Shown here in pieces: positions 41,534 to 50,966 of a stretch of 64,000 bases of DNA (positions within the stretch are counted from its first letter, which is position 1; every line of letters starts with the position of its first letter). A program made the position numbers and the translations under genes. Under the pieces are notes generated by a model. It saw only the letters and a list, made by a program, of their open reading frames with translations, ran no database searches and was not told the origin of the DNA. Origin of the DNA: Hallerella porci (lineage in GTDB: Bacteria; Fibrobacterota; Fibrobacteria; Fibrobacterales; Fibrobacteraceae); NCBI RefSeq assembly GCF_003148885.1, contig NZ_QGHD01000004.1, forward strand, positions 31,110 through 95,109, written 5' to 3'.

Positions 41534-42894
41534 TAGTTGCCTCCCATAACGAACTTAGCAATCACAGCTGTCACCACCAAGTTCAGAAGTGCGATATTCA
41601 AAAGAATCTTCCAGCCGAGATGCATAATTTGGTCATAACGGAAGCGCGGAAGAGTCCAGCGCACCCAAATCCAAACCCAGCAGAAGAAGATGGTTTTCAC
41701 CATCAAAACGAGGAATTGAACCGCTGCAGTTCCTAACGCCGTTCCGATTCCATAAACCGGAAGTCCGTTCACCATCGTCGCTTCGGGATGAATGAAAAGA
41801 CCCGAAGCCACTGCCAATGCGATGAACACTGGCACAGCAATCCAAGCGATGATTTTGTAAAGCAAATATTCGCGATTGATTTCTGCCTTATTCGACGCTT
41901 GACCTTTATTGTAAGCGCGAAGCCAGCGATAAACCATGTGAAGGAATGCGAGAGCGAGGAAAGCGAAAATGCCGAAGAGAACTGCGAGAACGGTTCCGAA
42001 ATTCGCCTGCACATCTGCAGTCGTCATAAACGGAATCGAGTAACCGCCGAGGAAGAGAGTCGCCATGAGAATACTGTTAATTCCCACATGACCGTATTCA
42101 CCCATATAGAACATACCGAATTGCATTGCGCCATATTCTGTATGATAACCCGCAACAAGTTCCGGATCGCCTTCCGAAACGTCAAACGGAGGACGTCCCG
42201 TTTCTGCGATTGCCGCCAAAAGGAAGCAGAAGAATGCCACCGGCTGCACGAAAATGCCCCAAGCGTGCTGTTCCTGCCAACCGACAATACCTTCGACGCT
42301 GAATGTTCCTGCGAGGAGAACCATTCCCATCATCGAAAGGCCAAGGCAAACTTCGTAGCTAATGCTAGTCGCCGTCGCGCGGAGCGCACCGAGGAACGGG
42401 AATTTCGACTTCGAAGCCCAACCCGAAAGCACTGTTCCGAAAACAGAAAGCGAAGAAAGGCCGAACATTAACAAAATGCCGACATCGGTATCGATATTCG
42501 CCGCCGGAATATGCACCACGGTATCGCCGAAAGTAAAATTCAGCGAAGCAAAATACGGGAGCACGCAAGGCGTTAAAAGAGTTAATCCAAAAGGAATCGC
42601 CGGAGCGAGCGAGAAGAGAATTTTATTCACCTTCGCCGGTTCATAGAGTTCCTTAAAGAAGAGCTTCGTGCCATCACACGCGTTCTGCACCCAACCGAAT
42701 AAACGAATTTTTCCGAAATACGGAATTTTCACATAAGAGCGGTTCGGACCTTGACGGTCTTGAATAAATCCCGCTCCGCGACGTTCCATCGGGATGAGAA
42801 GCAAAATGAAAAGCACCGGCACAAACGCGAGACAGAGTTTCGCTAAGATTAGGAGCCATTCAATCCAAGTTTTGGAATCGATAATTTCCATCAT
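41533..42894 (-). CDS. nuoH: NADH-quinone oxidoreductase subunit H, enlarged
   Basis: A 453-residue NuoH; family members usually have roughly 330-350. Conserved Q-chamber parts are present: IPMERRGAGFIQDRQGPNRS, ETGRPPFDVSEGDPELVAGYHTEYG (quoted in part) and WVRWTLPRFRYDQIMHLGWK. The extra residues are mostly between the sixth helix and this last motif (about residues 315-400), including a Lys-rich loop (AYNKGQASNKAEINREYLLY) and an added hydrophobic segment. The start overlaps the end of nuoG by four bases. Confidence 0.93.
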   Translation of the reverse strand: MMEIIDSKTWIEWLLILAKLCLAFVPVLFILLLIPMERRGAGFIQDRQGPNRSYVKIPYFGKIRLFGWVQNACDGTKLFFKELYEPAKVNKILFSLAPAIPFGLTLLTPCVLPYFASLNFTFGDTVVHIPAANIDTDVGILLMFGLSSLSVFGTVLSGWASKSKFPFLGALRATATSISYEVCLGLSMMGMVLLAGTFSVEGIVGWQEQHAWGIFVQPVAFFCFLLAAIAETGRPPFDVSEGDPELVAGYHTEYGAMQFGMFYMGEYGHVGINSILMATLFLGGYSIPFMTTADVQANFGTVLAVLFGIFAFLALAFLHMVYRWLRAYNKGQASNKAEINREYLLYKIIAWIAVPVFIALAVASGLFIHPEATMVNGLPVYGIGTALGTAAVQFLVLMVKTIFFCWVWIWVRWTLPRFRYDQIMHLGWKILLNIALLNLVVTAVIAKFVMGGN

Positions 42895-44495
42895 ACAGCA
42901 ACTCCATCGAGCAATTCGCCCGTGCTATGGATGGCGTCAAAAGAGAATTTTGCGAGAACAGAAGCGAATTCGCCCGCTTTCTTGTAAGCGACCGCTGCAC
43001 TGGTCACCTCTTCACCGGCGAGGGCAAAGAGAACCGAATAAAGCGGAACAAGTTCTGCGCTCGGCGATGTCGGCGCCGCATTCAACTTTTGCAGAATAGA
43101 ATTGACATTCACCATGGTGCCGCTCACTTCGGACCAGTGATTCACACCGAAGACGGCAACTGCTTTCTTTGCAGTCGCATCATTCTTTGCCGAAACCGCA
43201 ATGCGGTGCGAAATCTTTTCCAAAGCCTGCGCCTTCGAAGCGTCGCTTCCCCACAAATCTGCAGAAAGCGTTACGAGAGTCGAAAATTCCGAAGCGCGTT
43301 TTACCAAATCGTCTGCGGTTTGTGTAAAACCGAAGAGAGCAAAGCCCGCGCGATTTGCCACCGGATCACCGCTCTTTGAAAGTCCATCCGGAGTTCCGAC
43401 CGGAGCAAATGTTCCGACGAAAACTTCTGCTTTATCGCCGAGTTTATTCACCAAAGTTTTCAAAGCCACGGCGTCTTCGTTCGTCGCCGATCCGCCAAGA
43501 ACAAATGCGATTTTTCCGCTGCCGCTGAGCGCACTCTTGAGAGTGTTCAAGTCACCAGCCGGAAGACGATCTTTTCCAAATTCTTGGAAAGCGAGACGGC
43601 TCGTATTCGAAATCCAAGTGCGGTTCACTTCGGGATTGCAACGCGGCATAACGCGCCAAATGAATCCTTCGTTATGATCGATCCAAATGTTTGCGCCGAG
43701 AGAATCGTCCATCGAAATGCTTGCGGTACGCTTTAACATCCACGAGCGTTGCTGGAAGCGGAAATACTTCGCAGTCATCGCACCCGTCGGGCAAACATCG
43801 GCAACGCAGAGATCGTATTCGTGATCGAGTTTGCGACCCGGGAATGTGGTGATATAAGTTTTGTCTGCGCGGAGAGCGAGTTGCAACTGTTCATCGTGGC
43901 AAACATCGCGCATAAAGCGGACGCAGCGATCGCACTGTACGCAGCGTTCTTCATCGAGAGAAATTCTCGGACCGATATCGACGCGTTTACCGCCGCGGAG
44001 CTGTCCCTTCGTATCGTAGAATTGATGGTCGGGATTTCCGTGATAGTTCTTGCCGATTTCTGGGAAGAGGTTGCCCTTCGCATTGCCTGCTTCCACATAA
44101 TTTTCTTGCAAGGTGCATTCTCCCGCTTTGTCGCAAATCGGACAATCTAACGGGTGATTGAGCATCATAAATTCCGAGACTGCAGCGCGGGCATTCTTAA
44201 CGCGTTCGCTAGAATGCGGCGTAAAGATTTTCATCCCTGCTTTCACCGGCGTGAAGCAAGAAATAATCAACATTTTTCCGCGCGGACCTTCGGTTTCGAC
44301 CAAGCACTGGCGACAATTACCAGAAACCGGAAGATACGGATGGTAGCAAACGTGCGGAGTTTCAATGCCCACGGCCTTCAAGGCTTCGAGCAAGTTTGTA
44401 TCGCCCGGCACTTCCACATTTTTGCCATCGACCTCGATTACAACACGAGGACTGTTGGCTGTGGGAAGATGAGGCATGTTATAATGATTGCTCAT
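42891..44495 (-). CDS. nuoG: NADH-quinone oxidoreductase subunit G, short form
   Basis: A 534-residue NuoG. The N-terminal [2Fe-2S] and [4Fe-4S] motifs are complete: CYHPYLPVSGNCRQC, HPLDCPICDKAGECTLQ, RCVQCDRCVRFMRDVCH and CVADVCPTGAM. The following domain, where some NuoG hold a fourth cluster (N7), reads ISMDDSLGANI, without cysteines, so N7 is absent. The C-terminal molybdopterin-like domain is much reduced compared with long NuoG. Four bases separate it from nuoF. Confidence 0.93.
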   Translation of the reverse strand: MSNHYNMPHLPTANSPRVVIEVDGKNVEVPGDTNLLEALKAVGIETPHVCYHPYLPVSGNCRQCLVETEGPRGKMLIISCFTPVKAGMKIFTPHSSERVKNARAAVSEFMMLNHPLDCPICDKAGECTLQENYVEAGNAKGNLFPEIGKNYHGNPDHQFYDTKGQLRGGKRVDIGPRISLDEERCVQCDRCVRFMRDVCHDEQLQLALRADKTYITTFPGRKLDHEYDLCVADVCPTGAMTAKYFRFQQRSWMLKRTASISMDDSLGANIWIDHNEGFIWRVMPRCNPEVNRTWISNTSRLAFQEFGKDRLPAGDLNTLKSALSGSGKIAFVLGGSATNEDAVALKTLVNKLGDKAEVFVGTFAPVGTPDGLSKSGDPVANRAGFALFGFTQTADDLVKRASEFSTLVTLSADLWGSDASKAQALEKISHRIAVSAKNDATAKKAVAVFGVNHWSEVSGTMVNVNSILQKLNAAPTSPSAELVPLYSVLFALAGEEVTSAAVAYKKAGEFASVLAKFSFDAIHSTGELLDGVAV

Positions 44496-44499
44496 AAGA

Positions 44500-45810
44500 T
44501 TACCAATATGCTCCCAAGCGAACGGTGGATCTCAAGCGGGGTTCCGCATGATTCGGATTTTTAGCGATATATTCTTCGAAGTCCGCGCGATATTTCCGCG
44601 TGTAAACATTCAAAGGACCGCCGAGAGAAATCGACAGCGGGCAAATCGTTGTGCCACCGAAACCTGCCGAAATATGCTGCAGCAATTCGATATCGCCATC
44701 GTGGCCCTTGCCTTCGACGATTGAATCGAGAACGCGCTTTGCAAATCCCGTTCCTTCGCGGCACGGAGTGCACTGTCCACAAGATTCGTGAGAATAGAAA
44801 TGTCCGAGAACATCCAACAAATCGACTGCGTTATGCGTATCGTTAAAGACGATAATTGCGCCCGAACCAAACATGGTTTTGAGAGCCGCCATACATTCGT
44901 AGTCAAGAGTTGCATTTTCGCATTCTTCAGGAAGAAGCGGCGGGCAAGAAGAACCACCCGGAATGACGCCTTTGAGTTTTCCGACGATTCCTTGACAATA
45001 TTCTTCGCTCGTGAGCATTTCCATTAACGGAGTTCCGAGAGGAGCTTCGTAAATGCCCGGACGTTTTACATCTCCCGACACGCAGAAAACTTTCGTTCCG
45101 TGCGCACGAGGTGTTCCCATTTTCGTGTATTCTTCCACCGGATGCGAGAAAATCCACGGAAGCGACATAATCGTTTCGACGTTATTCACGCAAGTCGGCG
45201 ATGCCCATGCACCTGCGACCGCGGGGAAAGGCGGCTTCAAACGAGGCTGACCTTTTTGACCTTCGAGCGAGTTGATCAGTGCGGTTTCTTCGCCGCAGAT
45301 ATAAGCGCCAGCGCCACGGTGAACGAAAATATCAAACGAGAATTTTGTCCCCATAATATTTTCGCCGAGGTAACCGGCTGCATACGCTTCGTTGAGCGCT
45401 TTGTTGACGCTTTCGATGCACGGTAAAAATTCGCCGCGGGCATAGATGTAAGCGCTGCGGGCTCCGAGCGCCCAGCCAGCGATAATCAAGCCTTCAATTA
45501 AACGATGCGGATCTTCCAAAAGCAAGAAGTGATCTTTATAAGTTCCGCCTTCGCCTTCGTCTGCGTTCACGACGATGTAAACGGGCTTTCCCGTATTCCG
45601 CGGAACAAAGCTCCACTTCATCCCCGTCGGGAATCCTGCACCGCCGCGTCCGCGGAGACCTGCGCGTTGCACGCGATCGATCACTTCGAACTGCGACATT
45701 TCAAAAAGAGACTTTGAAATCGTCGAATAGCCGCCGAGCTTTTTGTAGGCTTCAATGCTTTGAGCGTGCTTTCCGAAATTTCCTGTACAAACTTTCATCG
45801 ACTCTTGCAT
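44500..45810 (-). CDS. nuoF: NADH-quinone oxidoreductase subunit F
   Basis: A 436-residue NADH- and FMN-binding subunit. The sites are clear: GLRGRGGAGFPTGMKW, NADEGEGGTYKDH, YICGEETALINSLEG and the [4Fe-4S] motif ESCGQCTPCREG. The frame opens with TTG at 45816, but ATG 45810 just after the nuoE stop, with AAGG upstream, is more likely. Confidence 0.95.
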   Translation of the reverse strand: MQESMKVCTGNFGKHAQSIEAYKKLGGYSTISKSLFEMSQFEVIDRVQRAGLRGRGGAGFPTGMKWSFVPRNTGKPVYIVVNADEGEGGTYKDHFLLLEDPHRLIEGLIIAGWALGARSAYIYARGEFLPCIESVNKALNEAYAAGYLGENIMGTKFSFDIFVHRGAGAYICGEETALINSLEGQKGQPRLKPPFPAVAGAWASPTCVNNVETIMSLPWIFSHPVEEYTKMGTPRAHGTKVFCVSGDVKRPGIYEAPLGTPLMEMLTSEEYCQGIVGKLKGVIPGGSSCPPLLPEECENATLDYECMAALKTMFGSGAIIVFNDTHNAVDLLDVLGHFYSHESCGQCTPCREGTGFAKRVLDSIVEGKGHDGDIELLQHISAGFGGTTICPLSISLGGPLNVYTRKYRADFEEYIAKNPNHAEPRLRSTVRLGAYW

Positions 45811-45812
45811 AA

Positions 45813-46904
45813 TCAAACCTTCTTTGCTGCGACTTGTGCTGCAGCCGGAGCTTCGGGAGGAGGCGCAGCCTTCGCCTTCGACACAGCAGACGGTTTTGCT
45901 GTCCGAGCGCCGCTCACTGCAATCATGCGATATTCATCGCCCACTTTTCCTGCAGCATCCACAAACGTTTTGTCTTTTACGCCCGGTTTTCCGACTTCGG
46001 TCCAAGAACCGTTCACATTCTTTTCGACGGTGAGTTCGGTAAATTCCGGAGCGCCTTTCCAGGTTAAAGTCGCACCATTGTCATCGACGAGAGCGACAAC
46101 AGCCAAAACCGGAGAAGGCGGCGCATAAGTCGGATCTTGCGGTTTTGCAGTAGCACCCGGTGCGCCCGGATGTCCGCCGTGACCCTTTACCATGCCGCCG
46201 AGAACTTCGCGCGGAGGTTCTTTCGGGAACTTTTCTTCGCGTTCGTAGCACCATTTGAGAATCTTGTCAAAGCGTTCCGGTGTTAAGCAAATTCCCGGTT
46301 TCATCACGAGTTCGCCGTTTTCAACATCGGTTGCATAATCGTCGTTCACGAGCATCGCGGGCGCGTTTCCGCAAGCCGCTAAGCATTCGACTTCGACAAT
46401 GGTGAAAAGTCCGTCCGGAGTGGTTTCGCCCGGCTTCAAATTCAATGTTTTGCGGGCATAATCGATTATGCTTTCTGCACCGCGGATGTGGCAGCTAATG
46501 TTATGGCAGAACTGCAAAAGGAAGCGGCCTGTCGGCACATGCTTATACATCGTATAGAAAGTGGAAACGCCATAAGCGTGCGGAGCGGAACATTCGCAAA
46601 TGTCTGCAGCCCAACGAATCGCTTCGTGCGGAAGCCAACCGATAGCATCTTGAGCAACCCAAAGCACTTCGAGAAGCGCCCCTTGCTTTACCGGATAACG
46701 GGAAAGCAAATCGGCAACGCGAATTTTCACTTCAGCCGTTTCCAGCTTCGGAGCGATTTCGCCCCAAGTCGGCTGCTTTTGAATCGGATTAGCGTGACCC
46801 ACTTGATCCGCCGGAGACGGAAGAGTTTCGACCGGAGTCGGGCCGTGGGTATAGGCAAGCGTATTATTGGCAACGTCTTGAATGGCGCCTTTAATGATAC
46901 TCAT
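45813..46904 (-). CDS. nuoE: NADH-quinone oxidoreductase subunit E fused to a fibronectin-III-like domain
   Basis: A 363-residue protein, about twice the usual NuoE. Residues 1-50 are an extra leader. About 50-235 form the thioredoxin-like NuoE with [2Fe-2S] ligands in CHNISC and CLAACG. After a Gly/His/Pro-rich linker (MVKGHGGHPGAPGATAKP), residues of about 260-345 show a fibronectin type III pattern: SPVLAVVALVDDNGATLTWK, NGSWTEVG, then DEYRMIAVSG and a closing SAVS. An Ala/Pro/Lys-rich tail follows. The core function (electron input with NuoF) should be kept; the appended domain has no known role in complex I. Confidence 0.93.
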   Translation of the reverse strand: MSIIKGAIQDVANNTLAYTHGPTPVETLPSPADQVGHANPIQKQPTWGEIAPKLETAEVKIRVADLLSRYPVKQGALLEVLWVAQDAIGWLPHEAIRWAADICECSAPHAYGVSTFYTMYKHVPTGRFLLQFCHNISCHIRGAESIIDYARKTLNLKPGETTPDGLFTIVEVECLAACGNAPAMLVNDDYATDVENGELVMKPGICLTPERFDKILKWCYEREEKFPKEPPREVLGGMVKGHGGHPGAPGATAKPQDPTYAPPSPVLAVVALVDDNGATLTWKGAPEFTELTVEKNVNGSWTEVGKPGVKDKTFVDAAGKVGDEYRMIAVSGARTAKPSAVSKAKAAPPPEAPAAAQVAAKKV

Positions 46905-48094
46905 CTGTCCAATTCTCCCGCGATAATGTTAATGCTCGAAAGGTTTGCAATCGAGTCTGCAATAAGGCTTCCTTCCACTAGTTCGTGGAATGCAGCAAAT
47001 TGCGTCATGCAAGGCGGACGTACTTTGACGCGCCAAGGATGACCCGAGCCATCGGAAATGAGAGTAAATCCGAGTTCACCGTTTGCTGTTTCCGAGCCCG
47101 AATAATATTCGCCCGCCGGAATGCGAATGCCTTCCAAAACGCTCTTAAAGTGACCCGCCAACGCTTCCATTTCTTGGTAAACGCGTTCGTGCGACGGAAT
47201 GCGGATTCGCGGATCATCGACGTTCACAGGACCCGGCGCCAAGCGCTTCAACGCCTGACGAATAATCTTCACCGATTCTTCTGCTTCCGCAAGACGAACC
47301 ATCAAGCGGTCAAAGACATCGCCATGAGTTCCGGTAACGACATTCCAATCGTAGGTTTCGTAATCCCAATACGGTTCATCTTTGCGGAGGTCGCTTGCGA
47401 CGCCTGTTGCGCGAAGACACGGACCTGTCCAACCAAAACTGATTGCCTTTTCTTGGGAAATGCTTCCCACATCGACAGTACGATCGAGGAAGATACGGTT
47501 CCGATCAAAGCAAGCGTGCACATCGTGCAAGTTCTTTTCGACCTGTTTGCAAACGCGCAAAACATCTTCTTCAAAGCCTTCGTAAGTATCGCGGTAAAGG
47601 CCGCCGATACGTCCGTAGCTGTTCGTAAGGCGTGCGCCCGTCAATTTTTCCCAAATGCGCATCGTCATTTCACGGGAATCGAATAAGTAGAAGAATCCCG
47701 TCGTCGAGCCCAAATCTTGAGCGGCTGCAGCAACGCAAATAAAGTGATCTGCAATGCGGGAAAGTTCGTTCACGATGACGCGCAAAACCTTTGCACGTTC
47801 CGGGATTTCGATGCCGAGCATTTGTTCTGCAGCGCGGCAATAAGCGAAGTTATTCATCATCGCCGAACAGTAATCCAAACGGTCGGTCAGCGGAAGAACT
47901 TGCTGCCAAGTTCCGCGTTCTGCCATCTTTTCAAATCCGCGGTGCAAATAGCCGATTTCACCGACCATTGCCACAATATTTTCGCCATCGAGAGCGTTAA
48001 TGTAGCGCAAACATCCGTGAGTCGCGCCATGCGACGGACCGATGTTTAGCACCATCAAATTTTTTTCTTCGCCATCAGGAGTGAGAACTTTCAT
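46901..48094 (-). CDS. nuoD: NADH-quinone oxidoreductase subunit D
   Basis: A 397-residue Q-module subunit related to hydrogenase large subunits. Typical segments: NIGPSHGATHGCLRYI, GEIGYLHRGFEKMAE and LTDRLDYCSAMMNNFAY, ending ELDR. It helps form the quinone cavity with NuoB and NuoH. It is a separate gene from nuoC, with a four-base overlap. Confidence 0.95.
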   Translation of the reverse strand: MKVLTPDGEEKNLMVLNIGPSHGATHGCLRYINALDGENIVAMVGEIGYLHRGFEKMAERGTWQQVLPLTDRLDYCSAMMNNFAYCRAAEQMLGIEIPERAKVLRVIVNELSRIADHFICVAAAAQDLGSTTGFFYLFDSREMTMRIWEKLTGARLTNSYGRIGGLYRDTYEGFEEDVLRVCKQVEKNLHDVHACFDRNRIFLDRTVDVGSISQEKAISFGWTGPCLRATGVASDLRKDEPYWDYETYDWNVVTGTHGDVFDRLMVRLAEAEESVKIIRQALKRLAPGPVNVDDPRIRIPSHERVYQEMEALAGHFKSVLEGIRIPAGEYYSGSETANGELGFTLISDGSGHPWRVKVRPPCMTQFAAFHELVEGSLIADSIANLSSINIIAGELDR

Positions 48095-48744
48095 TTCTTA
48101 ATGCTCCCTTGCAGATATTCAACTTCGTCCGGAAGGATTTCTTCGGGGCGTTCCAAAATGCGGTAACCTTTGGATTCCAAACGCTTTTCGAGAGCGGGAT
48201 ACAAATAATCGTTCGTCGAAAGCCATTGACGACGATGCGCCGGATAATCTTTGCGGAGCGGATGGCCCACAAATTCCACGTGGTTTAACAAACGGCGCAA
48301 ATCCGGATGGCCCACAAAATTCACGCCAAATTGGTCGTAAACTTCGCGTTCTTGCCAATTCGCAATTTCGTAAAGATCCGAAATCGTCGGAATATTCAAG
48401 TCGGCTTCTTCGACAAAAACCTTGAGAGTTAAACGCTTCGCCGGTGCGTAAACACTTTTGAAAACATATTCAACCGCAAAGCGAGGTCCGGTATAATCCT
48501 TAAAGCCCAAATAATCGATGCCGACGATATCGAGCAACATATCCAGTCCGAGTTCATCGCGGAGAGTTTTGACCGCCGCATGAAGATTCGAACGATCGAT
48601 TACAGCGGTAAGGGTCCACGGATTCTTTTCGGAACGGGTAGCGCCGAACTTTTCGAGAAGGGCGAGAGCACTTGCTTCAAATGCTTGACGCGCTTCGGCA
48701 GTCGCAACAACCGGTTCTTTCACATTTTCTTCAGAAGCGACCAT
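48091..48744 (-). CDS. nuoC: NADH-quinone oxidoreductase subunit C
   Basis: A 217-residue Q-module subunit. The family motif EREVYDQFGVNFVGHPDLRR (about residues 130-149) is followed by FVGHPLRKDYP. ATG 48744 with GGAAGGAG upstream overlaps the nuoB stop (TAATG). The TTG six codons earlier in the same frame is less likely because it would precede the ribosome site. Confidence 0.94.
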   Translation of the reverse strand: MVASEENVKEPVVATAEARQAFEASALALLEKFGATRSEKNPWTLTAVIDRSNLHAAVKTLRDELGLDMLLDIVGIDYLGFKDYTGPRFAVEYVFKSVYAPAKRLTLKVFVEEADLNIPTISDLYEIANWQEREVYDQFGVNFVGHPDLRRLLNHVEFVGHPLRKDYPAHRRQWLSTNDYLYPALEKRLESKGYRILERPEEILPDEVEYLQGSIKK

Positions 48745-49388
48745 TACGGATTCTCCTTCCAAAATTCAGCCTTGCGGATGGCAGAAGTTTTCAATTTTTC
48801 GGCCTTTTCCTTGATTTCGCGGGCTTTTTCGTGCGAATATTCAGCGAGTTCCGCCTTAGCTTGAGCGGTCTTTGCTTGAATCGCTTCCCACTGTTCACGC
48901 ACACGTTCCTTGCGCTGCTTCATATACGATTCATCCGAAACTTTCTTTTGAATTTCGAACATCGCATCGAAGAATGCTTCCGGACGGCTCGGGCATCCGC
49001 CGATATAAACATCGACCGGAATGATATGATCCATTCCCGGAACGGTGCAGTAGCAGTCATAGACACCACCCGACGTGGCGCAAGCGCCCATCGCAATCAC
49101 CCATTTCGGTTCGGACATCTGTTCGTAAATGCGTTTAAGAATCGGAGCTTGTTTATAAGTAATCGTCCCCGATACCGCGAGCACGTCAGACTGACGCGGC
49201 GTAAAACGGACGTATTCAGAACCGATTCGGGAAAGGTCATAAGGACTCGTTTCCGTACTCATGAATTCAATAGCACAACACGCCGTTCCATAAGGGAACG
49301 GCCACAGGGAGTTTTTGCGTCCCCAGTTGACTATGAAGTCAAGTTTCGTTGTAAAGAAATTGGCTTCTTGGGCTTCAACTGCTGCCAT
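48744..49388 (-). CDS. nuoB: NADH-quinone oxidoreductase subunit B with coiled-coil tail
   Basis: A 214-residue subunit carrying cluster N2. The ligands are seen in YGTACCAIEFM, AMGACATSGG and IGGCPSRPEAF. The family core ends near residue 145. The remaining roughly 65 residues are Lys/Glu/Ala-rich with heptad-like spacing (KAELAEYSHEKAREIKEKAE), a likely coiled coil. It is the first gene of the operon present here. nuoA, normally upstream, is not found; upstream lies a beta-helix protein gene 66 bases away. Confidence 0.94.
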   Translation of the reverse strand: MAAVEAQEANFFTTKLDFIVNWGRKNSLWPFPYGTACCAIEFMSTETSPYDLSRIGSEYVRFTPRQSDVLAVSGTITYKQAPILKRIYEQMSEPKWVIAMGACATSGGVYDCYCTVPGMDHIIPVDVYIGGCPSRPEAFFDAMFEIQKKVSDESYMKQRKERVREQWEAIQAKTAQAKAELAEYSHEKAREIKEKAEKLKTSAIRKAEFWKENP

Positions 49389-49454
49389 AGACGATACCTC
49401 GTAAATGTCGGGCGAAAAATTAGAAAATCTTCTGCCGACGATTTTTCAGAAGTC
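49389..49454 (-). other. short gap before nuoB, lacking nuoA
   Basis: Only 66 bases separate the nuoB ATG from the stop of the beta-helix gene on the same strand. ACGAGGTATC just before nuoB provides the ribosome site. I see no terminator and no room for nuoA, so the operon promoter is either in this gap or inside the preceding gene. Confidence 0.5.
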
Positions 49455-50966
49455 TTATTTCGGGGGATTGTATTGTCGATTCGCCGTGTCAAATTCGATG
49501 CCCGATGCGCGAATTCGCCCTTTTTCTGTCGTTTTAAAGCGAAAATCTACACCGCGTCCCACGATATTTTGCACCGTTGCAATGCCATTTTCTTCGGATT
49601 TTAGATGCACAAATTGTCCCATATCGAACCAATTTGTATCGGTTACCGCCAAAATCGTATTGTTTAGCTGTAAAATGCCGCGATTTCGGAAGATGCTTCC
49701 CCGCCATAACGGAACTCCCGCCGGGAATGTGAGCACTTCGGAATTGGTCATCTGCAAAGTCGCATGTCGCCCGATTTGAAATTGATCCGCGAGAGAATCT
49801 TTTGCTGCAATTCCGAAGCTAAAAAATGAATTGGTAAAGCGAATGCTTCCATACGAATCATCGCCCACCAGCACTCGTCCGAGGAAATTTCCATTCGTAA
49901 AATTGACGCCAATTCCCGAGTTCACATAATCCGCTTGAATTGCGACATCGCACAAATCGCAGCCGACATTTACCAAATCGAGAGAAGGCAAAGCCCGCGT
50001 CCCCATTTCCCACTGCGAAGAATCCGCCGATAGAGACTTGCTAAAAACGAATCCCATTTTCGCATAAATTACAAAAATGTTCGAAAGCCATCCCCAATCC
50101 GCCCGATGAATTTCAATTCCCGTCAAATTTTCCAAATCGCGTTTGGCGAATGCCGCCGTTTTTTCGGCATCCGAAGCCTTCACCTGATAAAATGCCCAGC
50201 TGTATTGATTGTGAATATTCACATTTTCGATGACGCCGAGAGATGTGACGCCGTCGAGGACAATTCCCTTTTTAAATACCGCCATATTCACGCCGCGAAT
50301 CAAATGATCGTTCGATGCCCACGCCATAAAAATTCCCGCGTAAGAATTCACGAGAGTCGAATTGATAACGGCGCACCGAGCAGCTTCCGTCGGCTCTTGA
50401 TTTGCATCGTATGCGCTATTGCAAAAAATCGTCCACGCATACGGCATAGGATGCAGCGGGTCTGTTTGTTCGGGATAAACGATGTTCACGCCTTCTAATG
50501 TCGAAGAACCTTGCAAATAAACGCATGACGGAAATTCCCACGGATTTTTTTCGATGTTTTCTGCGTCAGAAATTTTCCCGACGTAACATTCTATCGTCGT
50601 TCCAGCGCCTTCTAAATCTTCTTTTTCGGCGACGTGCGGGCGCGTGTAACTTCCCTTTAAAGTCATTCCCCGCGGCACAAAAATCGATTGTTCAAAATGC
50701 CAATTTCCTGCGGGCAAAAAAACTCCCGCCGCATGCACTTGCAACGCTTCTTCAAACGCTTTCCGAAGCGCATCATCATCGGGCGCACCATCATTTACCA
50801 CGCCACCAAAATCGGCGATATTCAAAAATGTCTGCGCGAAAACCGAAGCAGAAAACAAAAGAGAAAGCGAAAGAGAAAAAGCAAAGTCCGATGTAAAAAT
50901 TTCACCAAACGAATATAAAAAATGAGAAATTAGGCATGAGTGTGCGCGGCTGCGCCGCGCCACCAT
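49455..50966 (-). CDS. secreted right-handed beta-helix protein (pectate lyase 3 superfamily)
   Basis: A 503-residue frame. A signal-like hydrophobic stretch (AFSLSLSLLFSASVFAQ) ends near residue 45. Then comes FGGVVNDGAPDDDALRKAFE, the usual opening of pectate-lyase-3/GH28/GH55-like beta-helices, followed by many short strand repeats. No clear catalytic Asp pair can be assigned. The first ATG (50966) puts about 28 odd, Arg/Cys-rich residues before the signal. These come from the dispersed GC-hairpin repeat, so the true start may be a rarer codon further in. Probably a cell-wall polysaccharide enzyme; substrate unknown. Confidence 0.75.
   Translation of the reverse strand: MVARRSRAHSCLISHFLYSFGEIFTSDFAFSLSLSLLFSASVFAQTFLNIADFGGVVNDGAPDDDALRKAFEEALQVHAAGVFLPAGNWHFEQSIFVPRGMTLKGSYTRPHVAEKEDLEGAGTTIECYVGKISDAENIEKNPWEFPSCVYLQGSSTLEGVNIVYPEQTDPLHPMPYAWTIFCNSAYDANQEPTEAARCAVINSTLVNSYAGIFMAWASNDHLIRGVNMAVFKKGIVLDGVTSLGVIENVNIHNQYSWAFYQVKASDAEKTAAFAKRDLENLTGIEIHRADWGWLSNIFVIYAKMGFVFSKSLSADSSQWEMGTRALPSLDLVNVGCDLCDVAIQADYVNSGIGVNFTNGNFLGRVLVGDDSYGSIRFTNSFFSFGIAAKDSLADQFQIGRHATLQMTNSEVLTFPAGVPLWRGSIFRNRGILQLNNTILAVTDTNWFDMGQFVHLKSEENGIATVQNIVGRGVDFRFKTTEKGRIRASGIEFDTANRQYNPPK

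Noticed and set aside
46985..47686. 233-residue open frame opposite nuoD
   Set aside because: An antisense shadow with no supporting motif.
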